Below are positions 45,233 through 56,600 of a DNA stretch of 64,000 bases, in pieces; position 1 is the first letter of the stretch, and every line of letters begins with the position of its first letter. The notes below the pieces were generated by a model that saw nothing but the letters and a program-made list of their open reading frames with translations, did not search any database and was not told where the DNA came from. A program made the position numbers and the translations under genes. The DNA is from Maylandia zebra (taxonomy: Eukaryota > Chordata > Actinopteri > Cichliformes > Cichlidae). The stretch spans positions 1,985,501 to 2,049,500 of the forward strand of contig NC_135187.1 in the NCBI RefSeq assembly GCF_041146795.1. Direction: 5' to 3'.

Positions 45233-46093
45233 CCCTTTAAAGCCGGTCAGAGCAGCACGCTCCGTGTTGTGTAACTATTTTTAAATCCCTGTAGAACCTG
45301 AACCGTGTAAGCTAGCGCAATAATTTGTTTTGCATATGAAACCAGAGGAGTTGTACTTACATCTGATGCCATCAGCTTGTCCTTGGTCACAGTTTCCTTC
45401 CACATAAAGCTTTGCAAAAACTGCATAAAAAGAGCTTGCAGGAACAAAAACATAATATTCCAGAAACACGCTTTGCCGATCCGATCAGCTGTTCCTAACA
45501 CTTCCCACAGTGAAACAGACGTCAGCGCGAACGATCGCATGTCCGCCATTTCCTGCCCGAAACCGGAAGTGACGTCATTTTCGCAGAAAATGTAGTTTTT
45601 TACTTGTAGGCCGTAAAAGCCTTTCCTTGTCATGTTTGACTTTTCTGAATAGTTTCTGGGATGCTTAGAACTCAAACTGCACTGCTGGAAATAGTTTATT
45701 TTGATGCTGTTTTCTTTGCAAATTTGCATCATAGGATTGTTTTTTCGTTTTTCCTGCAGTATATACAAATTGCTCCAAATCTCCAAAATAAAACTATGAA
45801 GACACTCAAAATAAATTTCCTGTTGTTGTAAACTATTGTTTGCAACTTTTATGTATTTAAAGTTTTGAGGGATAAACCTCTTAAATTTCTCCAAGTAGAA
45901 ATATATGTAAAAAAACCCAAAACGATTTTAAATTTTTTACTATGTTTACTATGGACTTAATGCATACATATTATTAAAATATGGGCTATAACAGTTGTAT
46001 AGCAACTTGAAATGCTCCCACAAATGGCACTACAACATGTAAAAAAAAAATAAAAGCTCTGGCGGACTTGGTTCTATAGTAGGTCTTAAAGGG
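45233..46093. mobile_element. PiggyBac-like non-autonomous element nested in 44602-46179
   Basis: TTAA stands on both sides (45229-45232, 46094-46097) and the ends are CCCTTTAAAG on the left and, in reverse complement, CCCTTTAAGACC on the right. TTAA duplication with a CCC-start terminus is the piggyBac signature. A 215-codon minus-strand frame (45894-45247) spans most of it but shows no transposase motif I recognise; I treat it as probably non-coding. Confidence 0.8.
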
Positions 46094-46427
46094 TTAAATA
46101 AATATCGTCAAATAATCGAGATCTCAATTTGAGTGAAAATAATCGTGATTATCATTTTTGCCATAATCGAGCAGCCCTAGTTATTCATATTCTATAAACC
46201 TGGGCATTTTCTGTTGATAAAATGTGATTGAAACATGTTTAGATGAAGTAAGTTGAGCTCTTGGAATATGTTAACCTTCAAAATTTTCTTTATTCCAACA
46301 CTATTCAATAACCTTTAACCCAATACTACTTTTTCACTTAAATACTACATGTTATCTTCATATTACATAATGTTCAACAAAATCTAGAGTCTGGTTAGCA
46401 TACATTTTCAATTGGTTTACTATAACT

Positions 46428-46720
46428 TCCACTCCATCCATCCTCTTATCATTTTCAGGGTTGGGGGGGGGAGGGGAGGGAGGGGAGGGTGGGACCTATC
46501 ACAGATGTGATAGGAATAGAGGCAGGGCTCTCACATTTGCACTCACATTCACACATAGTTTAGAATCTTCAGTTAACCTAACCCTAATAACTACATGACT
46601 TCAAATGTGGAAGGACTCCTGAGTACCAAGAGAGAACCCAGGGGATTTGAACCCAGGACCTTTTTGCTGGAAGGAAACAACGTTAACTACGGCACCACCT
46701 TGCTGTCAACCCAGACTTAC
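46428..46720 (-). mobile_element. Interspersed repeat fragment
   Basis: Segments such as CACTCACATTCACACATAG, GAGAGAACCCAGGGGATTTG and AACCCAGGACCTTTTTGCTG followed by GGCACCACCTTGCTG match the general pattern of a common fish LINE/SINE-type repeat with a tRNA-like box B region (GGATTTGAACCC). Family and ends are not fixed. Confidence 0.45.
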
Positions 46721-47149
46721 CAAAATTAGGAAAGCTACGATTACAAGGCTTGATGCAGAATTTTCATTACGTTTTTGTCCTTGACAGGTTGAACCAAATA
46801 TAAACAGCAAACACATGTGGTGTGTGTATAGTTGTCTGCCTCTTATAATTCCAGTGATTTTCCTTTGGAAAATCCCGTGTGACCTTGTAAATTTCGTGAG
46901 TCCAGGCAACCAACCACTCTTGCAGGATTGTATAATGTCATCTCAATAAGAACAAATAACTAAATATGGGAGGCACAGGAGCAAACCCTAAGAACTCAAA
47001 ATCACAAAACACTGAAGGACTTAGAGAGCTAGAAAATGCAAAAGACTAAACCATGAAAAAAAAACCAGACTAAAATCACAGAATAGAAAATAATCAAAAC
47101 ATAAACATTGACTACCCAGACTCAGGACCATGATATTTGTTAGACGCTG

Positions 47150-47225
47150 CCTTCTACAAACTGTAAGTACATTGAAGCAGCAGAGAGAAGAAGTGTTTGT
47201 GACACAGGAAATATGTCAGAGTGAA
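47150..47225 (-). promoter_or_regulatory. Second part of the inverted gene B upstream copy
   Basis: The reverse complement (GTTCACTCTGACATATTTCC, TGTGTCACAAACACTTCTTCTC) matches 13178-13240. In the gene B copy this lies about 250 bp before the part found at 43945-44110; here the two are 3 kb apart because of the transposons between them. Confidence 0.65.
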
Positions 47226-47249
47226 CTATTTATTCATCTTTATTTTTAC

Positions 47250-48567
47250 CAGCACAGAAACTAACAGGGCAGCGTGGTGCTGCAGTGGTGAGCACCATCA
47301 CTTCTCAGAAAGAGAGTTCCTGTTTTGGGTGGAGTCTTTCTGTGTGGAGGCTCATGGTCCTGGTCTGTGAGCCAGCGTTTGTGTTTGACGTCTGATTCTG
47401 GTTCATTTCATGTTCTGAGGTGAAGTTTTGGTCATGATTGTTGTGTCTCTGTTTGTGTCCCAGGTCTTAGTTTGTTATCTAGCCTCAGGTTTTGTGTTAT
47501 CATCCCCCCTCTGTGTCCCCGCCCTCTTCCTGTGTTAGTATCTCTCTGTGAAGTCAGTCTTGTCTCCATGTTGATTGGCCTGTTCCCCAGTCGTGTCTCT
47601 GTTTCTCTCACTAGTTCTCTCTTGTCTCTTGTCCTGTGTGCATCTTGTTCGGTTTTGCTTCCCAGTCTCATTAGTTAGATTATGTTCAGCTGTGTTCGCA
47701 TCTATGGCCTTTTGCCTCGTTCGCCCTAGTGTATGTTTATTGTCTGCATTTTTCCTTGTGTTCTTTGTTGTGTTGCGGAGTAACGGAGTACATGTACCAG
47801 TGTTGCATATTTAAAATACAAAATATGAGTAACTGTATTCCGTTACAGTTTCCCTTGAAGAAAGTGATATTCAGAGTACAGTTGCTTTGTTGAAATAAAT
47901 GGATAACATGGCGGCCTTTTCCTGTTTCATATGTTATGCTATGCCCTCTCTATTTTTTGGTAATTCCACGCCGGTGGAAACCCAAACAAAAGACGTATTA
48001 GCAGGCTCTAATCCCTGGGCCTCAATCTTGCGGCCCGCATAATGAAGTGATGAAATATTTGTAACAATTATTATTAAAAAATGATTTAATATGAAGGCAT
48101 AGCTCTAAAGAATGCAGCCTCATGGGCAGTGTACTCCGTGCTGCAGGGAGAATGGACTGCCATTAGTGGTGTGCAATACTACATATTTTGGTATCGATCC
48201 AATACCAAGTAAATATGGGCCAGTATTGCTGATATCGAAAATAAGGTGGATGCTCTTTGAATTGCTAAATCTCAATAAATTTTCATGACCTCAAGTGTTT
48301 TTTGTGATGTTGCGGTTTTTTTTATTATTAAATAGTTAAAACCCAGGACTGTGCTCTGCTTGTGTTGTTGTTTTTGGTGGTAAAGTGTACGGCTGGCAGT
48401 GGGAGAACTGCAGGCATTGAATGTAGTGTTACAGCAACCGTGTGATTATTGTAAGGGTGGGACCTCCCAAGCTGGAGACAGAGGTCGAGGTGTGTGGGGG
48501 TCCTACCACGCCCGAGGGTGGCATGCTGAGGTGAGGGCTCGGGGAACCACCTCGTCACCAGCGCCGC
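47250..48567. mobile_element. Mixed transposon debris
   Basis: 47250-47760 is a T/C-rich segment related in reverse sense to the LTR-like insertion at 37372-37888. 47775-47870 (GCGGAGTAACGGAGTACATG, AACTGTATTCCGTTACAG) resembles hAT-type MITE ends. 48176-48250 (GGTATCGATCCAATACC) is another inverted-repeat fragment. No host exon is visible. Confidence 0.4.
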
Positions 48568-48720
48568 TTGATAAGATAAGATAAGATAAGATAACCTTTA
48601 TTAGTCCCACACGTGGGAAATTTGTTTTGTCACAGCAGGAAGTGGACAGTGCAAAAGTTATGAGGCAAAAATTAGAATACAATAAGAATAAATACAGTAC
48701 ACAACTGTACAGAATGATGC
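48568..48720 (-). mobile_element. LINE 3' end with (AAGAT)n tail
   Basis: Tandem AAGAT units (48569-48592) are followed by AACCTTTATTAGTCCCACAC and CACAGCAGGAAGTGGACAGT, the reverse of the 3' end found at 3310-3575. No coding part is attached. Confidence 0.6.
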
Positions 48721-49597
48721 GTGCGTGATCGCCAGAGTGGACACTTCCCTGGGTCGGAGCATGGGGCGCCGATCGTTCGGGTCACTTCTCTCGCCTGTTT
48801 GCGGAGTGGAGAGTAGGTTTGGTCGGGGCTCACAGCCTTGGTGGTTTATAGTTACCAATTTTTATTTATTTATTTCCTTTTTTTTTTTTCTTTTAGAAAG
48901 ATCTTACATAAAAAGTGTGCAAAAAACAGTAAAAAATTAAAACAAACAAGTACTGTTGAGAAACTATAATACAGAAATTACAATTAAAATTCTCAACAAC
49001 AAAAATAACAACTGGTGAAAATATAAATAATATGTAAACAACTTAACAACCCCCAAAGCGTCTTAAGTCACGTCACGTCACGGCGCAACATCTAAACACA
49101 AGAGGGGGGAGGGGGAGCAAAGTGTGCCTGCTGTGCGCTGACACAGGAGCAGCGAGTCCAGTGACCCGGCTGTTTCGTCTTTGCTGGAACCGCAGCATAG
49201 AAAACAAGAGCGGAACTTTACCCTCCTGTTATGTTGGTGTCCAGGAACACCAATTATGTTCCTGGGTCAATTTGACCCGGGACATGTTTACTCGTCTAAA
49301 AGTGTCAGAAACACTGGCATTGATTATTTTACAATTTTCTTGTATAATTTTAATTTTTTTTCGTTTTCTGTAGTTATGCAGATGGGGATAGGTTAATTGG
49401 ATAATCCAAATTGCCATTAGGTGTGAATGTGCGAGTGAATGTGTGAGTGAATGTGAGTGCGAATGGTTGTCTGTCTCTGTGTGTTGGCCCTGCGACAAAC
49501 TGCCGACCTGTCCAGGGTGTACCCTGCCTCTCGCCCTACGACAGCTGGGATAGGCTCCAGCGCCCCCTGCGACCCTGAAAAGGATAAGCAGAAGTGA
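48721..49597. other. Repeat-rich spacer
   Basis: 49210-49285 has TTATGTT...CTGGGTCAATTTGACCCGGG, a partly palindromic fish repeat segment. 49480-49597 (GTCCAGGGTGTACCCTGCCT, GATAGGCTCCAGCGCCCCC) is the end of a common fish interspersed repeat that runs into the GGAT microsatellite. No gene is recognised. Confidence 0.45.
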
Positions 49598-49641
49598 ATG
49601 GATGGATGGATGGATGGATGGATGGATGGATGGATGGATGG
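49598..49641. repeat. (GGAT)11 microsatellite
   Basis: A tandem GGAT run at the 3' end of an interspersed repeat. Confidence 0.95.
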
Positions 49642-50284
49642 AAGATAATTAATTAACATGCATGACTGAATAACTGAGCTGCTGGAATACACGGGCTGAG
49701 AGATCAGACTGGGAATTTGAGCTTGTGATGTGGAGTAGCTGAGAGAGGCAAGTATAAACTGATTTGAAATATACTGTGCCTGGATTTATTGTTAACTGGA
49801 GAAAATTCCAGGCACACTTAGATGACTGTTAAATAGCGAGAGAAAAAAGAATGACAGCCAGAGACAACTGAAATTGGATTTTACCCTGGCAATACTCTTC
49901 TGCAAACATTAAAGACACATGGAAGCCCAGGGATGGATGAATTTGTTTGCGCTGCTGTACGTGGCATGAATGCTGATTGGCCTGGAGAAGGCCAGGAAAA
50001 GGTCATTGGACTAGACCAGTGATAACGCAAACAGCTTGACAGTGTGGGAAAGTGGAAGTGATAAAGCTTAGATTTAGTCAGCAGCGCCTGGCAGTGGACA
50101 GATGTGAGGCCATAGATCTTCCTTACTGAACTTGTGCATAAGTTTCATTTTGATGTTAATTTACGAGCTAAAAAATGATCGTATACTTTAAAAACAACTT
50201 GGTAACTTTAGTCACATGAAATCTTAAACAGTTTAACAGTTTGTTTTCTATCAGGAAATAGAAAAACGTATTACTGACAAAGAG

Positions 50285-50698
50285 ACATTTCCTGCTTTGT
50301 GCACATGAGGTGCACACGTGTGAGCATGACGTATGTGTGTTTTTTTTTCACCACAAGCTCACCTTTTGTTAAACAAAGAAAATGCATTTATTCCTGTTTC
50401 ATGCAAATGTTTTCACATGTTTCTGAGGGGCTTTGCAAATATAAATACCATGAAATGTTCCATTTGTGTGTTCAAGCACACTCGAGGTTTTTATGCAATC
50501 AAATGAAAGTGTTGGTCTGTGGTCCTTTGCATGATGTCACTTCCTCAGAGTTTCTTCCTGTCTGAAAGCAGACAGAAGGCTGGACAAGAACAGTACAGCA
50601 TAGCACCATATATACAAGGGTTAGTACTGCAGAACTGTTAAAGTATAGTTTAAACTCTGTAAGTGCAGCTTCTGCTCAGCTGTCTCAGTCCTCTCACG
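50285..50698 (+). promoter_or_regulatory. Gene C upstream region and 5' UTR
   Basis: About 300 bp (50285-50600) recur in diverged form at 61840-62160: CTTTGCAAATATAAA, TTTGCATGATGTCACTTCCTC and TTCCTGTCTGAAA are shared. Conservation of an otherwise non-coding stretch beside a start codon suggests a promoter. ATATATA at 50608-50614, 85 bp before the ATG, is a possible TATA box; GATGTCACTTCCTC holds CRE-like and ETS-like (TTCC) sequence, as often in leukocyte promoters. Function is inferred only. Confidence 0.45.
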
Positions 50699-53600
50699 AT
50701 GTCCTCAGATATTTATGCTGAACCAGATCTATCAAAGAAGGTGAGATACAGCAGAAAGGAGGACGGAGCAGAGTGGGAGCAGAGGGAGGTGGATACCTAC
50801 GAGAGTACAGATGAGATCAGAGATAGTTATGATCATTTTCAGTCGCAGGAAGGAGGTAAGTCAATTATACAAATAAATGTACTTCCAGTTTGTTACAGTC
50901 AGCTTTTAATGCCAAATAACTGCAGCTCATCAAACATCTGTTTCTCCATGTGCTGTATGAACCTTTGTAGTTTACGTTTTTTTCCCACGTTGGTTTGTAG
51001 AGCTCTGTGAACAGCAAATTGATTCAGGCACTTTAGTTACAGTGCAGATGTTATATTTCCTTGTTTTTTGGCAACCGACCCTTTTATGAAGCTAAGTTGA
51101 TACAACCACAACCACAGGTCTATTAAACACAGAGTGACAGGAAATAAGCACAGACCAACATCCACACTGCTTTCTAACAGGACCACAGACTCTGAATCCT
51201 CCTTCAGTCCTGAAGGGCTCTTTCAGATGTGCTACACTGGGTCTAAGAGTGCTGTGCCTCCTGATGTTAGCTGGGATCATCATCCTGTCCATATGCTGTA
51301 AGATAAGATACAACCTCTGAACTTCTCCTGCAAATGAATGTATGACTGATACTGAATCCCAGCAGCCAACAAACATGCAGCTTCACAACCAGAACGTGTC
51401 CTTCTGCCACAGCAAATACAGGAAGTACCTGATCACATGGAAACACCTTTGATATGAGGAAGTGTTGAAGCCTCAGAGCAGCTTTGACTGAATGCAAAAA
51501 GACATATTTTCAGTGAGAACAGGCACATGTCACATGAGTCAGAATCTATTCTTTCAAAGCATGTAGGGCTTTGGAGTTGACGTCACGCCGCAATGCATTG
51601 TGGGAGCGCGGCACCATTTTCGGGGTCTACGAATCAAAACAAACACACTGTTGGAACGACGATTACAAGATGCTTAAAAGCAGCTCAAAAGAGAACGGAC
51701 TGTATAGAGACCGATTGCGTCCAGAGGCGAAGCAGCTGTACTTGCAGAAAAGAGCCTGCATTGGAAATGTGGATCCGTATGAAATACGGCAGTGGAGTAG
51801 AAACCCTGGAGACCAACCGCTACTGACGTAGCCTGACATAGTTCATACCTTATCTGTGGAGTCAGCGCGTACAAGTCGTCATTCGAACAAAGGTAAGTCA
51901 GCTCGAGTACTGCGAGTGAAATGCGTTTGATTTTCCTGCAAACATTCACATTAGTGCAGCATAAATTCATTCATGAGGGGAAATTACAGTGAGAACATGT
52001 GGAGGCTGTTAGAGGGATAACATAGTGAGTTCAGTGCATTGATGAGACATTGTCCTGAAGGATTTAGTTATTCTTTATGGTTAAAGAAATTGCAATGATT
52101 TATTCATATTTATTATAAATAATCCTAATTATACATCTTGCGTCAATATTTGTATCTTGTGTCACTAAAATACATTTTATTTTAGTTTTATACATTGATC
52201 AATGACCTGCAGAATCTCATATCATATTAAGTGATTCATAACTGTCAATTTATGCTTTCTCCATCTCTAAAGTGATGACATCCTTGCATTACATACTTTA
52301 GGTTCATTTTCTGCAGGCAGGTTTCTGACAGAACAGGCAGATTTACACTATAACCTGCAGCGATGGACACATAAAGAAATGAAAAATGACATGTATGTGC
52401 TAACTTTCTAAACACTTTGTTACATTTATGATAAAGTAGATTAAACACATTTGTGTCGGCCTTGGCTCATAGTTCTTGTCTTTAAATGAACTTTGTCTGT
52501 GTGTGTTTCAGGTCCTGCACTCTCAAAGACTGAATGAACCAGCATTGCAGCCATGGGTCACTGTGAGCATCACAGGGAAGGTTGAAGTCGCCCGCTGCAC
52601 CTGCATGGCCGGAGTCACGGAGACCTGCACCCACGTCACTGCTCTTCTGTTTAATGTAGAAGCAACAGTGTTGATCTGTGGCACAAGGACTGTTACAGAT
52701 GAACCTGCATACTGGGTTTTGCTGGGTAATATGACCAAGATACAGCCAGAGGTTGGCCATAAGATAGACTTCTCCTCTTCAGCTGCCCAAAAAAGGCTCT
52801 TGATCAAAACATAAACAGACCATCTGTAGTGACGGGGAAAAGGAGCCTCAAAACAGAAAAATCCCACCTGCTACTGTGGAGGAGTCGTCACTGCTATAAT
52901 GCCATAATGTTTTATCTAGGGGTCTAGATTTATGCCTGTAGTGCACTGCCGTGTAAATAATTTGCATTTACTGAATATGTACTGACTGAGTCCCGCTGTT
53001 CAAAAGTTGAATAAAGAAACAAACTAATTTTTGCCTCTTTTTTTTTTTTTAAATTAAAACCACTTTATAGAACATCACATTACATGTAGAATCCATGTCA
53101 TTTACAGTTTACAAATGACAAAATGTTTACACAAAATCATGTGTTTACATGATATCACCCACTACTAACATTACTTTATTTACTGTATCTTTTGAAAAAA
53201 TACAGCTATTTATACAGCAAAAGACTTAAGAATATTTAACAGGAGCAGGTTTCATTTTTCCCTTGTTTTATTATCACACTGTTCACCAAACGCAGCAAAC
53301 CTTCACCATCTTATCCTGAAGGGTCACCTCTTCACCCTCACATGGAAGAAGTAATCTGATTGGCATGGTGGTATGTTTGAAGCAGGTTCCTTGTGTAGCG
53401 CTGGAACTCAGTCACGATGTTTCATCCATTTCATTGGCTGGTTTGCTGCAATAATGCCAAATAATTAGCAACTCTATAAATAGAAGGTAGTTCTGCAAAA
53501 TCACTCAGTAGGATGTTTGTTCTAATTTGCTATGACCTCAGAGCGCATCAAAAATAAAACTAATAGGCTATAAAGATATGAACATATTTAGAACTTACCA

Positions 53601-56600
53601 GATTTAGAACCAACAGATATTTGGAGATGGAAGAGAACTGGATATCAGCTCACGGCTGCTATCCAGGCTACACGCCTTCGTTTGGTAACATCGACACACG
53701 AGCTGCTTCATGTTGCTTCCAGGTTGGGAAAGAATGAAAAGATAAACCATTTTCAAGCTTATTCTCTTGCCGGTTGTGCGATTGAACATTGCAGCGGACC
53801 ACACAGCAAGAACGAACTGTTGTGTGTGACTACTTTTTCGCTTGCGCTTTGTTTAGACCCCCAAAATGGCGGATCGGGACAAAATCCTTTCCACGCCCAC
53901 CCCCGTGACATCACGTTCCAAAGCCCTACATAACATCTCTGACTACAGGTGTAGAAATGCTGTTTGACTCTTCACCTTCTTCCTCTACACTGAAGCACAA
54001 TTATTCTGAATCTTGTCAGTGGTTTTTGTTCACAGTTGATACGTATTTAGCTCATCAGATTTCCTGTAGTTCTAACACCTCCACCCACAGGACATGTTAA
54101 AGAGCAATGGCTGCAAGTTTCTGACTCTTATTGATATTTGACAAAGCAGAGGAAGAAGATTATTTCTGTTCAATGTTTCACTCATTTTATTTTATTTTGC
54201 TTTCACTGAACTATTTCAGATGCTTTGAACAAGAGTGAGCTGCAGGATGAACTTCAAGGTAAGCAAACACCAAGTTCTTATATCACAGATATATTTGTAG
54301 AACATTTTAACTTAATTTTAATCTGTTTTACTCTAAAGGCACAAAAACCAGCCTGACTCGGTTACAGAGCCGTTATGATGAACTGAGTAAAAACCACAGT
54401 CAGTTACAGGAAGAAGTGAAGAAGCTGAAGGAGAAGATAGAAGGTAATAAAGTTTGAATAACTGATAGAAAACATCAGTGTTACACAGTGATAACCTGAT
54501 TGTGTCTTTGTTTTGAATCCTAAATGTTTGATGCTGTGTAACAGTTTCTCTGTATAAATGTAAGTTTCAGTTCATTATGAATAAGAGAGAAAACCTGAGT
54601 TTAATAATAATAAAAATAATAAACTAAGTGCTGCACATAAGATAACAAGTCATGAAAAGTTTTTTCTTTTTAAAAAGACAATATAAAACAGGCAAAAATT
54701 AACCAAAAGCAGTTCTGAGTTTTTTTTAAAATCAACTACTGAGTCCACAGTTGTTAATGTTTGGGGGAGAGAGTTCCACAGCTGAGGGGACACAGTGGCA
54801 AAAGCTCTACCACCCTGTGCCTCACCCTCTTAATATTTTTCATAGCAAGTAAGCCCTGATCAGATGACCCTAGGGACCTTCTGGGGACATAGTGCTGTAG
54901 CAGATCAGAGATTTAGGCTGGTGCCAGTCCATGCACAGCTCTGTATGTCAAGATCAGGATCTTAAAATGGCCTCTAAATTCAACAGGAAGTCAGTGTAAC
55001 CGAGCAACAGTGTCACATGTGAATACTAGGAAGGTTTTGTCAAACGTCTGTCTGCAGCGTTTTGCACAACCTGCAGACTGTCCACAGAACCTTTGCTTAG
55101 ACACATAAACAGCGAGTTACATTAGTCCAACCGTGAAGAAATGCATGCATAACAATCTCCAGCTCAGAGCCACATTTCTTAAATGATTAAAAACAAGACC
55201 AAACCAGAGATTTCAATGACCATCCAACGCGAGAGTCGAGTCAAAAGTGACACCTAAATTCCTGATAGAGGATTTAATATAAACAGACAAATGAAGCATT
55301 TACAGGGAAAATGACAGGGACCAAAGATTAATGTGATACAACAGGACACAAAATCTGTCTTTAAAACATGTGTTTGACTTTAAGAGAAGTGTCCTGATCG
55401 ATGGACGAGATTTGGAAGCAGCTGTTACTTTAAATCCACTGAGAGTAAAACTTGGTCTGAGAGCAGGAGAGCCTGTCAGGATAAAGGAGCTGATCTGGTG
55501 ATGATAAACAGCAAAGAGGAACAGGTGGGTGTGTTTGTTCATGTCTGTGTGATCTTTGATGGAGTTGACAGTGATCTGTTACTTGTGTTTTTGACCTGCT
55601 GTCAGTCTGTGACCTGCTTCCTGTCTCCACTCTGATGGATTTCTTGGATTCTCCATTTTTGTTACAGACACTCACATTCAAATGTAAAGTTTTTGCACAT
55701 TTGACAAATTCGAAGCAAAAATTTAAATTACACAGAAATTGTATAAAATCAGAGCAATCTTCATAATCCAGATTTTTTTTCTGATTACTATATTTTCCAC
55801 ACTATAAGGCGCACTTAAAATCCCTTCATTTTCTCCAAAATCGACAGTCCGCCTTATGTATGAATTCTGGTTGTGCTCACTGACCTCGAACCAATTTTAT
55901 GTGGTACAGGGCGCACAGAAATCTGTCAAAAAATGTTTTAGTGTGACTTTGGTAAGCTATGAAGGCGCACTGTTTGATGGATTGTTGGAGCATTACGGCT
56001 GCCGTAGTCAGGAGCCTCACGGAGTAATCTGGGTCCAAAACTCCGTCGTCTTCAGGTCCCAAAGTCAAACAAACACTGTGGCATCACTGAGAGTTAAAAA
56101 GTGTCTAAATTCTTTCATCTTTAATAAAATGATCAGCGTTGCTGCTTTACCAGGTGCAACAATTAAGTTTAACATCCAGGCATCCATGAAAACAGAATTT
56201 ATTACATTTAACAGAGTTAGAAGTTAGCAGGGAGTTAGCTCACTAGTTTCCACCTAAACATGATATAGCATGTTCTGACAGAGAGATTTCTGAAAAAAAT
56301 CAAACGTACAGCTCTGCTATCACTTCCAACATAAATGAAGACAGAAAACTAAACAGCAGTGACGTTTGTAGGGTTACTGAAGTTGGGCTAGCTGGTATAT
56401 AATGATGTGCTACGTGATCGCTAACAAAACAGCTACGTTAGCATAACATTAGCACAGTGAAGCTGGAGGATAAACGCTGGACAAAAGTTAACGTGAGGGT
56501 TCCTGATGGTTAGGGACAAATGCAATTACATGGGAGGATGATGTAAACGGAACAAACTGCAGTCAGGAGAACAACTGAGATAATCCATCCACAATACCAG

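Larger units (their letters stand above)
44602..46179. mobile_element. hAT element hosting two further transposons
   Basis: Ends TAGGGCTGCTCAATTAATCG on the left and, in reverse complement, TAGGGCTGCTCGATTATGG on the right. The 8-bp duplication GTTATTCA is perfect (44594-44601, 46180-46187). Without the two inner insertions it would be about 390 bp, i.e. a MITE. Confidence 0.9.

Noticed and set aside
47432..47814. Overlapping frames on both strands around 47432-47814
   Set aside because: T/C-rich repeat sequence related to the LTR-like segment at 37372-37888; translations are low-complexity.
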